9,340 nt of DNA from Defluviitaleaceae bacterium. Lineage in GTDB: Bacteria > Bacillota > Clostridia > Lachnospirales > WQUN01. Position 1 is the stretch's first letter, and each line of letters starts with the position of its first letter. Below are positions 1 to 6,800 of the stretch, one piece after another. The notes below the pieces were generated by a model. That model was not told the origin of the DNA and did not search any database. It worked only from the letters and a program-made list of their open reading frames with translations. The DNA lies in contig WRKK01000277.1 of the NCBI GenBank assembly GCA_009782245.1, forward strand, positions 1 through 9,340, read 5' to 3'. The translations under genes were made by a program, and so were the position numbers.

Positions 1-165
1 ACGTTTTTGGTTTGTAGCGATGGGCTGTATAAAGCGGTTTCGGAAAAAGGGCTGCGGACGGCGTTGGTCAAAAAAGGCGGAGCTAAAAGGATTATTGGGC
101 GGCTTATGTTTTGGGCGGCAAGTGCCAGAGATAATGTTTCGGCGGTTGTGGTTGGGGTTGGGTAA
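1..165 (+). CDS. PP2C-family Ser/Thr protein phosphatase, C-terminal end (cut by left window edge)
   Basis: Frame 1 is open from the first base to a TAA at 163-165 and has no start codon because the gene begins outside the window. The 54 visible residues start TFLVCSDGLYKAVSEKGLRT and contain ARDNVSAVVVGVG at the end. These match the last two conserved motifs of metal-dependent PP2C phosphatases: the (L/V)xCSDGL strand, whose Asp (residue 7 here) binds metal, and the closing DNxxxxxV motif (Asp 44, Asn 45). Such enzymes remove phosphate from Ser/Thr in the cytoplasm and commonly oppose Hanks-type kinases. In many Firmicutes the kinase gene prkC follows the phosphatase directly. Here no + strand gene follows and the next gene is convergent, so this is probably not the standard prpC-prkC locus. 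The catalytic core is not visible, so activity cannot be judged. Confidence 0.82.
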   Translation, partial: TFLVCSDGLYKAVSEKGLRTALVKKGGAKRIIGRLMFWAASARDNVSAVVVGVG

Positions 166-217
166 ATTTTGGGTTTATACTCGAACAACTTCGAAACAAG
201 CTGATATAGGAAAAAAC

Positions 218-232
218 GGGCGGATAATATCC
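218..232. repeat. Partial copy of the GGGCGGATAATATCC palindrome
   Basis: GGGCGGATAATATCC matches the left arm and centre of the complete palindrome at 3761-3791, but the right arm breaks after TATCC (TACGA follows instead of GCCC). Only the inner GGATA-A-TATCC (222-232) can pair. It sits 50-65 bases after the phosphatase stop and may be a decayed terminator or a truncated copy of a dispersed palindrome. Confidence 0.5.
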
Positions 233-280
233 TACGAAAAAATTAAGAACTTACTGTAGATTAAATTGCCATAAAAAATT

Positions 281-358
281 AGCGGGGTCAAGGGGACGCG
301 TTCCCTTGCGGGGTCCAGGGGCAGCGCCCTTGGCGGGGTGTGGGGCAGAGCCCCACGG
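281..358. repeat. GC-rich triple-hairpin intergenic element
   Basis: Three small hairpins follow each other, separated by GCGGGGT-like linkers. The first is CAAGGGGA/TTCCCTTG (289-308, one wobble). The second is CCAGGGGC/GCCCTTGG (315-333, one wobble). The third is GTGGGGC-AGA-GCCCCAC (340-356, perfect). GGTTTTGC follows the last. The block is far richer in GC than its surroundings. I recall similar GGGGTCCAGGGGCAGCGCCCC elements scattered between genes in many clostridial genomes, where they also give rise to spurious short proteins. It lies between the convergent phosphatase and P-loop genes and could help end the + strand transcript. Its role is unproven. Confidence 0.6.
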
Positions 359-389
359 TTTTGCAGTTGTTTGAGACATTTGACCAAGC

Positions 390-422
390 AAAAAGGGGCA
401 GTAATAACCATTACCGCCCCTT
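390..422 (-). terminator. Intrinsic terminator of the P-loop protein gene / guaB unit
   Basis: Read on the minus strand, a 13-position stem (AAGGGGCGGTAAT pairing with ATTACTGCCCCTT, one A-C mismatch, four-base loop) starts about 6 bases after the stop codon of the P-loop gene and runs into a TTTTT tract (positions 394-390). This is a standard rho-independent terminator, and it marks the 3' end of the leftward transcription unit. Confidence 0.85.
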
Positions 423-428
423 AGTTTG

Positions 429-842
429 TTATATTAGCATTTCTTTTATTTCTGGCGGGAGTTCGTCAATTTCCCAGTTTACGCAAGTAATAAAGTCTAC
501 GTCATTTTTTTCGGAGAACAGTTTTAGGCGAATGGCTAGTTTTACCAAATCTTCTGCATCTAGCTTGGATATTATGTTAGTCAAGCCATCGATGTAAATG
601 GTTTTAATATCGCTGTTCATTGCCAATATTCCCAGTAGAAAGCCCGAAAATTCGCGGTAGTTTGCCAAAATTCCGCGGCCAGCCTCTATAAAACGTATGT
701 TGTAGTGTAAATCGCTAGTTGTGCGGCGGTCGTCGTCTATGAAAACCAAGTTGCCGTCTGTTACTTTTAGTTGATCGTTTGCCTTTTGGATTAGCAATTT
801 TGTTTTGCCCTCTCCCTTTTTTCCTGCTATAAAACTAACCAT
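429..842 (-). CDS. Small P-loop ATP-binding protein of unknown role
   Basis: This is a 137-residue protein. Its start is fixed by an ideal AGGAGG site 7 bases before the ATG. A Walker A motif opens the protein (residues 7-14, GKKGEGKT), and a hydrophobic strand ending in Asp (TIYIDGL, around 81-87) fits Walker B. There are no membrane segments. At 137 residues it is far too short for a PilT-type motor or an ABC ATPase. It resembles, from memory, a group of roughly 140-150-residue clostridial P-loop proteins often mislabelled 'twitching motility protein PilT'. The gene lies 53 bases downstream of guaB on the same strand and ends at a strong terminator, so co-transcription with guaB is likely. 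The C-terminal half contains a conserved-looking acidic helix and the segment FITCVNWEIDELPPEIKEML. ATP binding is well supported; the biological function is unknown. Confidence 0.8.
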   Translation of the reverse strand: MVSFIAGKKGEGKTKLLIQKANDQLKVTDGNLVFIDDDRRTTSDLHYNIRFIEAGRGILANYREFSGFLLGILAMNSDIKTIYIDGLTNIISKLDAEDLVKLAIRLKLFSEKNDVDFITCVNWEIDELPPEIKEMLI

Positions 843-895
843 TTTATTACCTCCTAGTGTGTTGTTTTTTTTATTTATTTTTTTTGTTTATATTT

Positions 896-2350
896 TTAGT
901 ATTCAACGCTGTAATTCGGCGCTTCTTTGGTAATCTGAATATCGTGCGGGTGGTTTTCTTTTATGCTGGCGGTGGATATTTTTAGGAACTGTGCGTTTTG
1001 CTGCAACACAGCTATCGTCTCGCAACCGCAATAGCCCATTCCTGCCTTTAAGCCGCCCATAAGCTGAAAAACCGTGTCCGCCGCCGAGCCTTTGTAAGCG
1101 GTGCGTCCTTCAACGCCCTCGGGAACAGCTTTTTGGGCGTGTTCTTGAAAATAGCGATCTTTGCTACCTTGCTCCATCGCCGCTAGTGAGCCCATTCCAC
1201 GGTATACCTTGTATTTTCGCCCTTGATATAATTCTGTTGCGCCTGGACTTTCTTCACAGCCTGCGAAAACATTACCCATCATGCAAGCATTTGCACCAGC
1301 CGCTAAGGCTTTTGTAAGGTCGCCAGAATAGCGGATTCCGCCGTCTGCAATAATTGGAATATTGTGCGGTTTCGCCGCTTCGGAGCAATCCAAAACTGCC
1401 GTAAATTGCGGTACGCCAATTCCTGCAATAACTCTAGTTGTGCAGATAGAACCTGGACCAATTCCCACTTTAACCGCATCTGCACCCGCCTCGATAAGGG
1501 CGAGCGTTGCCTGTGCAGTTGCTACATTACCCGCCACAACTTGCAAATCTGGAAACGCACTTTTTATGTCCTTTAGGCAATTTATTACAGTCAAAGAGTG
1601 TCCGTGAGCAGAATCCAAAACGATAACGTCTACTTTTTCCTCAATTAATGCCTTTATGCGTTCCATGTAATTTGCGTTTGTGCCGATTGCCGCGCCTACC
1701 AACAAGCGCCCTTGCTCATCTTTGGCGGCATTGGGATATTTTATCGTCTTTTGAATATCCTTTACTGTTATCAAGCCCTTTAGATTGCCTTTTGGGTCTA
1801 CTATGGGCAACTTTTCAATTTTGTTGCGGGTCAAAATCGCCTTTGCCTCGTCCAGCGTTGTGCCCTCCGATGCCGTTACAAGACCCTCGCGCGTCATAAC
1901 CTCGTAAATTTTCTTGTTGGGATCGGCGTTAAAAAGCATATCACGGTTGGTAATTATGCCAACCAGCTTATTATGCTCGGTTATCGGCACGCCAGATATT
2001 TGGTAACGTGCCATAAGTGCCTCCGCCTCGTGGACATAATGGTTGGGCGACAGCGAAAAAGGGTCGGTAATAACGCCATGCTCGGAGCGTTTTACACGGT
2101 CAACTTCGGCGGCTTGCTGCTCTATGGACATATTTTTGTGAATAATGCCAATGCCGCCCTGCCGCGCCACCGCAATCGCCATTTTGGACTCCGTTACGGT
2201 GTCCATGCCAGCACTCATTACGGGAATATTAAGTTTAATTTTTTGGGTAAGCCTAGTTTCTACCTTAACGTCCATTGGCAAAATTTCGGAGTAGGCTGGC
2301 ACTAGCAACACATCGTCAAAAGTAAGGGCTTCTTTAATATTTTTTTGCAT
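896..2350 (-). CDS. guaB: Inosine-5'-monophosphate dehydrogenase
   Basis: GuaB oxidises IMP to XMP with NAD+, the committed step from IMP to guanine nucleotides, in the cytoplasm as a tetramer or octamer. The 484-residue length is normal for a bacterial enzyme. The N-terminal part of the barrel starts with EALTFDDVLLVPAYSEILP. Two CBS domains are inserted at about residues 95-205 and normally bind regulatory nucleotides. The barrel resumes with VGAAIG and VLDSAHGHS. The catalytic loop GPGSICTTR places the active-site cysteine at residue 303. IADGGIRYSGD (about 334-344) contacts the IMP phosphate. The SKDRYFQ and EGVEG region forms the mobile flap with the Arg-Tyr pair (399-400). All key residues are present, so it should be active. 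An AAAGGA site lies about 10 bases before the ATG. The gene sits between the small membrane protein gene upstream and the P-loop gene downstream, all in the same direction. Confidence 0.98.
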   Translation of the reverse strand: MQKNIKEALTFDDVLLVPAYSEILPMDVKVETRLTQKIKLNIPVMSAGMDTVTESKMAIAVARQGGIGIIHKNMSIEQQAAEVDRVKRSEHGVITDPFSLSPNHYVHEAEALMARYQISGVPITEHNKLVGIITNRDMLFNADPNKKIYEVMTREGLVTASEGTTLDEAKAILTRNKIEKLPIVDPKGNLKGLITVKDIQKTIKYPNAAKDEQGRLLVGAAIGTNANYMERIKALIEEKVDVIVLDSAHGHSLTVINCLKDIKSAFPDLQVVAGNVATAQATLALIEAGADAVKVGIGPGSICTTRVIAGIGVPQFTAVLDCSEAAKPHNIPIIADGGIRYSGDLTKALAAGANACMMGNVFAGCEESPGATELYQGRKYKVYRGMGSLAAMEQGSKDRYFQEHAQKAVPEGVEGRTAYKGSAADTVFQLMGGLKAGMGYCGCETIAVLQQNAQFLKISTASIKENHPHDIQITKEAPNYSVEY

Positions 2351-2445
2351 TTAGTTAATTCCTTTCGTTTGATAACTTTCTTATCGGTAATTGTTGATAA
2401 TCGATTGATAATTAATGTTCTAAAGAATAGTTACACTGTATTTTG

Positions 2446-2955
2446 CTACTTTTTGGGGTGAAACTTTCGACGTGTTAGCAGTTTGCTCATTTCCTGCAAA
2501 ATTTCGTCGTTCGGCTCTATTATGATAGATTGGCGTTTGCCGTTATAGTTGGTTAGAAAGATGTAAGACCGCTCTGAAACCAAACCAGAACTGTAGTCCT
2601 TTTTTTCTTGTGCCACGGACAGCGTATTTTGGTGCGAGTTGTCTTCCACGTGTGCCATAATTTCAAAATCTTTTATATTGCCTGTAAACATACGCTTGCG
2701 GTTGGCTTTGTTGTAAATAACGTCAATATCCAGTTCGCCGTTGGTAAGTATGTATTCGTATTCCTTTTTAAGCCGCCCCAGCAAAAACCAAGCACCAAAA
2801 CCAGCCGCAAAGGTAATAAACATCGCAAATTGCGGAATTATAAACCCCGAAACCACCAGAACCAACACTACAGCAAGTATAATACCTGCCCTCGTAAGTT
2901 TGTCTTTTGTGCTAGGATTTTTTTTGATAAGCTGTTCCTTGAAAACGTCTGCCAT
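2446..2955 (-). CDS. Two-helix membrane protein of unknown function (DUF6106-like)
   Basis: I place the start at 2955, giving 169 residues beginning MADVFKEQLIKKN. A strong AAAGGGGG site precedes this ATG and a consensus promoter lies 34-62 bases upstream. An in-frame start at 3135 would add 60 residues encoded across that promoter, so it is unlikely. After a short charged N-terminus come two adjacent hydrophobic segments (about 24-41 and 43-60). A soluble domain of about 105 residues follows, with the segment EYEYILTNGELDIDVIYNK (about 65-83) and a basic C-terminus. Topology is probably a membrane hairpin with both ends in the cytoplasm. The pattern recalls the DUF6106 proteins of Clostridia, but this is from memory. 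The gap to guaB is 95 bases with no terminator visible, so read-through into guaB is possible. I cannot assign a function. Confidence 0.8.
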   Translation of the reverse strand: MADVFKEQLIKKNPSTKDKLTRAGIILAVVLVLVVSGFIIPQFAMFITFAAGFGAWFLLGRLKKEYEYILTNGELDIDVIYNKANRKRMFTGNIKDFEIMAHVEDNSHQNTLSVAQEKKDYSSGLVSERSYIFLTNYNGKRQSIIIEPNDEILQEMSKLLTRRKFHPKK

Positions 2956-2988
2956 TGTTGTACCCCCTTTAATTTGGTTGATAAATAC

Positions 2989-3017
2989 ATTATAACTTAT
3001 TTTTGTTGGCATTGCAA
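2989..3017 (-). promoter_or_regulatory. Sigma-A-type promoter of the membrane protein gene (and possibly guaB)
   Basis: On the minus strand, TTGCAA (3017-3012) and a perfect TATAAT (2994-2989) are separated by exactly 17 bases. Transcription would start near 2982, giving a leader of about 26 bases that carries the AAAGGGGG ribosome site. I found no equally good promoter in the 95 bases before guaB, so this may be the main promoter of the three-gene unit. Confidence 0.8.
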
Positions 3018-3111
3018 TATTTTTTTTAATATTTTTTTGGGATTGGTAAAATTTTGTGATTGCCAATTTTTTCGGGCATTTCGGGCATTTTGGGCGTTGT
3101 CGGAATTTTTG

Positions 3112-3147
3112 GCAAATAAAAATTTGCGGGTGCAAAATTTTATTTGC
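3112..3147. repeat. AT-rich inverted repeat with 16-base arms
   Basis: The arms GCAAATAAAAATTTGC (3112-3127) and GCAAAATTTTATTTGC (3132-3147) are complementary except at one position, around a GGGT loop. A TTGGTTTTTT stretch follows on the + strand. It lies between the membrane protein promoter and the tandem array. It could be a weak terminator or a cruciform-prone site; no protein is known to bind it from sequence alone. Confidence 0.5.
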
Positions 3148-3207
3148 TTGGTTTTTTGGAAGATGTGTTCGGCAAGCAGTTATTTTAACGTAGGGGCGGG
3201 TATTTTT

Positions 3208-3685
3208 GGGACGGGCAAATATTTTTACGGGACGGGCAAATGTTTTTACGGGACGGGCGGGTATTTTTGTGGGACGAGCAAATATTTTTACGGGACAGAC
3301 GGATATTTTACGGGACGGGCAAATATTTTTACGGGACGGGCGGGTATTTTACGGGACGGGCGGGTATTTTTATGGGACGGGCGGATATTTTTGTGGGACG
3401 AGCAAATATTTTTATGGGACAGGCGGATATTTTTATGGGTCGGACGGGTATTTTTATGGGACGGGCGAGTATTTTACGGGACGGACAAATATTTTTTTGG
3501 ACGGGCGGGTATTTTTATGGGACAAGTGGATATTTTTATGGGACGGACGGATATTTTTATGGAACGGGCGGATATTTTTATGGGACGGGCAGATATTTTT
3601 ATGGGACAGGCGGATATTTTATGGGACGGGTGGGTATTTTTACGGGACGGGCGGATATTTTTATGGGACGGGCGGATATTTTTAT
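3208..3685 (+). repeat. G-rich tandem array: 23 units of 20-21 bases
   Basis: Twenty-three head-to-tail units fill 478 bases exactly (18 of 21 bases, 5 of 20). Each unit has a G-rich half, GGGACGGGC, followed by an A/T-rich half of the pattern RRRTATTTTTAY. A degenerate unit (GGGGCGGGTATTTTT) precedes the first, and a half unit (GGGACGGGCG, 3686-3695) runs into a hairpin. All three + frames stay open over the array, but only because a 21-base unit without stops does so automatically. The five 20-base units change frame, no start with a ribosome site precedes it, and the neighbouring genes run the other way, so it is not coding. There are no spacers, so it is not a CRISPR array. The + strand is strongly G/T-rich with hardly any C. 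Its function is unknown. Confidence 0.95.
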
Positions 3686-3686
3686 G

Positions 3687-3716
3687 GGACGGGCGACCGT
3701 CCTCGGTCGCCCGTCC
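3687..3716. repeat. Perfect 13-bp hairpin capping the tandem array
   Basis: GGACGGGCGACCG (3687-3699) and CGGTCGCCCGTCC (3704-3716) are perfectly complementary around a TCCT loop. The left arm begins as array unit 24 and diverges after GGGACGGGCG, so the array runs directly into the stem. GGGCGACCG occurs again at 3730-3738. No T tract follows on either strand, so it is not an ordinary terminator. Confidence 0.85.
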
Positions 3717-3760
3717 AGCAAGGCGGGTCGGGCGACCGTTTTCCCGTTCCGATTTAGCCT

Positions 3761-3791
3761 AAATGTGGGCGGATAATATCCGCCCACATTT
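3761..3791. terminator. 15-bp palindrome, likely terminator of the histidine kinase gene
   Basis: AAATGTGGGCGGATA and TATCCGCCCACATTT pair perfectly around one A (3776). It lies about 60-90 bases beyond the kinase stop codon at 3850. The T tract is longer on the + strand (TTTTT, 3789-3793) than on the minus strand (TTT), so it may act in both directions, and it could also end any rightward transcript of the tandem array. The core is shared with the palindrome at 8962-8979. Confidence 0.7.
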
Positions 3792-3849
3792 TTATTATGG
3801 TACTGCTCATTAACTAGAATTTCTCAACACAAACTTCTTCAAGCAAGTT

Positions 3850-6800
3850 TCAAAGCCCTCTAAACCCAGCCGCCAATTCAGCCGCCTGTTCAAAATCACT
3901 ATGCAAAAACAACGCATTACGCACATTTTCAAGAACCGCCACCGTTTCAGCTTTCCACGGTTTTTTGGCTAATTCGTCAAGAAAAGCGTACACCGCACTA
4001 TCGTCATAATCTTCGCAAGCCTGCTGAATTTTTGCCAGCTGCTCCGATAAATATGCGGTATCTTCTGCGATTTCTGCAATTTCAAAGCCTTGTCCATTCG
4101 AAACCTCGGAAACTAGCGGACGGAGCCGATCTATTATTTCCTGTAAAATTCCGATAAATTCGTCAACGTGGGCTGTTATGTACGCCATATCGGAATTATT
4201 ACCCGCCTCTTCTAGCAGTCGGGCTAATTCTATTTTATCGGGATTTTCGCCAATATTGTGCAACGCCGATCTCATTGCGTGTACAGTGATTATAAACAGT
4301 TTTATATCGTCATTTGCCAAACTTTCCTGCATAGCAGTTATTGCATTTTCCGCATCTTGACAGAAAAGTTTTGACATTTTTATTTCAAATTCCGATTTTT
4401 CCGAGTTTTCAACTTTTTTAGAATTTTCGGTATCAGAATTGGTATCAAAAACGGGCGGTTCAGTATCTTCGTCTGGCTCGTCCCACAATTCAAAGTCATC
4501 AAACTCTGATGCACCCTCTAATTCTTCTTTCGTTAAATTCATGGAGTTTATCGCATCGGTTAGTGATTTTTCTAAAACAACCAACAAATTTTCAATTTTT
4601 TCGCCGTCGTTTTGCGGATTTTTTTCAAATAAAAGTTCAGTTTCTCCTGCTATGTCCGCCAAACTGTTTTTGCCAACCGTTCGTGCCATTCCTTTTAATG
4701 TATGGGCAAAACGGCGGCAAGTTGCGAAATCTTCTTGTGCCAAAGCGGCTCTAATGTCGGATATGGCGTTTTTTTGCGTACGGGCAAATTCCTTGTTCAA
4801 GCCTTTCACAAAGTCGTTATCCGCTTGCGATTCGTTATTTCCCGAGAAAAATTCCCACATTTCTTCTTTGGCTTTACGGTCTTCTTTGGCTTTACGGTCA
4901 TCGTTGGGTTTGTGGTCGTTGCTAATCGTTTCGGCATTTTTGCGTGCTGCCGCAATCACTTCCGAGGGCTGTTTGTCCCGTATAAAGCGGTTAAGAATAC
5001 TATTTAAGTGCGATGTATCTATCGGTTTCGAGATAAATGCGTCAAAACCGTTTTGCAAAAACATATCGGATTGCCCAATTAGTGCATTGGCTGTAAGTGC
5101 CACTATTGGCTCGGTGTAGCCCAATTTGTGAATAGCACGTATTGTTTCGATTCCGTCCAGCCCAGGCATCATGTGATCTAAGAAAATAATATCGTAAACT
5201 TTGCCCTCCCGAACACGGTCAATGGCATCGTAACCGCTTAAAACCGTGGTAACTTCTAAATCGTAGAACGACAAAAGTCCTTTTGCTACAAATAAATTTG
5301 TTTCTACATCGTCCACAACAAGAACCTTGCCGTATGGCATTGGGTCTGGCGTGAAATTCATATTTTTCGCAGAAAAACGGTTCGAAAGTTTGAACGTTTT
5401 CAAATTATCGGCAAGTTCCTCGCCAATATCGCCCTCGCTTGCCCGTTTTTGCGGGATTCTTACCGTGAAAATTGTACCCTTGTTTACTTCACTTTTTACA
5501 TCAATAGTTGCGTCCATTAACGAAATCAAATTGCTAACAATAGCCATTCCAAGCCCTGCACCCTCGATATTTTGGTTCGCTTTCTCGTCAAATCTCACAA
5601 ATTCTTCAAATAGAGATTTCACATTTTCGGGGGTCATTCCTGCACCAGTATCTTCAACGATAAATTCTAAGAAATTTTTCTCCTCGTTTTTGCCATTTTC
5701 GTTTTCCGACATTTCCGAGACAAATTTCACACTCAAAAATACAAATCCGCTTTTCGTATATTTGAACGCATTCGATAGTAAATTATTCATAACTTGCTTA
5801 ATCCGCAACTCGTCGCCAAACATATTTAGCGGGATATTTGGCTCAATATCAATATCAAATTTAATTTTTTTGCTACCCAATCGGAACACATTTAGCTGGA
5901 TTATGTCGTTTATTAGGCTTGCAGATTCGTAACTTTCGTTCAAAATTTCCATTTTGTTTGCCGCAATTTTAGATAAATCTAAAATATCGTTGATAATGCT
6001 TAGCAAAACCTGCGAAGAATTGTAAATTTTGGCAAAAGCCTCTTCTACAGCAAGCGGCAAATTTGAATTTTTCAACTGAATTTCCGAGATTCCCAAAACG
6101 GCGCTTATCGGTGTTCTTATTTCGTGGCTCATTCTCGCCAAAAATTTCGTTTTCGCCTCCGAGGTTTCCTCCGCCAACGCCGAGCGTTTCATTTCGTCCA
6201 TTGCACGGTAAAAATCTCGCATATCCGTGGCATACGTGCAAATCATTTTTTCGCCCCTAATTGTGGTGGTGTAGCAAGCAATTTTTGACGGAATTAAATT
6301 TCCGTGAATATCTTGGTGAACCCAGTCAAATGCGGTGCTACCCGTTTTCAGAGTTTCTTGGATATATTTTGCGCCCAAATCGGTTGACAACACTCCGTTT
6401 GGCTGATATTCTGGAGAAAATTTGAAAAAGTTTTCAAGATATTCCTTTGTATCGGATACTCCGTAACGCCGTTTTACCTCTTCGTTGCAACTTTTGAGGG
6501 TTATCTCGCTGTCCCAAAACGTGATAACTAGCGGTACTGTGTCCATCATAAACTGCACATATTCATAATAATCTTTCTCAGATTTTAATTCGGCAACGTC
6601 CATTACTTCTTCTGCAAGTTTGTTTATCGCCAACGCCGCCGCCTGAAAATCTCCATGAAAAGTAGCCGTTTCAAGCCTTGCAGCGGCATCGCCTTTACTG
6701 ATTTTCTCGGAAACTTTTGTTATTTGTATTACTAAATTTTTGAAAATGTCAACCATATCGCCAACAATATTGTTAAGCTGCCCAATTTCGTCGCCCACGT

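Noticed and set aside
20..259. 79-codon + strand frame at the left edge
   Set aside because: It overlaps the clearly recognisable PP2C phosphatase tail in another frame and has no ribosome site or known motif.
2956..3135. N-terminal extension of the DUF6106-like protein to a start at 3135
   Set aside because: The extension would cover a near-perfect promoter, is Lys/Cys-rich and low in complexity, and the internal ATG at 2955 has a strong ribosome site.
3208..3685. CRISPR array
   Set aside because: Units are contiguous and near-identical with no variable spacers, and no cas gene is present.
2608..3787. Long + strand open frames over the tandem array (384, 183 and 178 codons) and a 62-codon minus frame
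   Set aside because: The frames are open because a 21-base unit without stop codons repeats. They overlap one another in all three + frames, the 20-base units shift the frame, and none has a start with a ribosome site.
4439..5932. Long + strand frames opposite the histidine kinase gene
   Set aside because: They are antisense shadows of a gene with complete, ordered domains and lack start signals.
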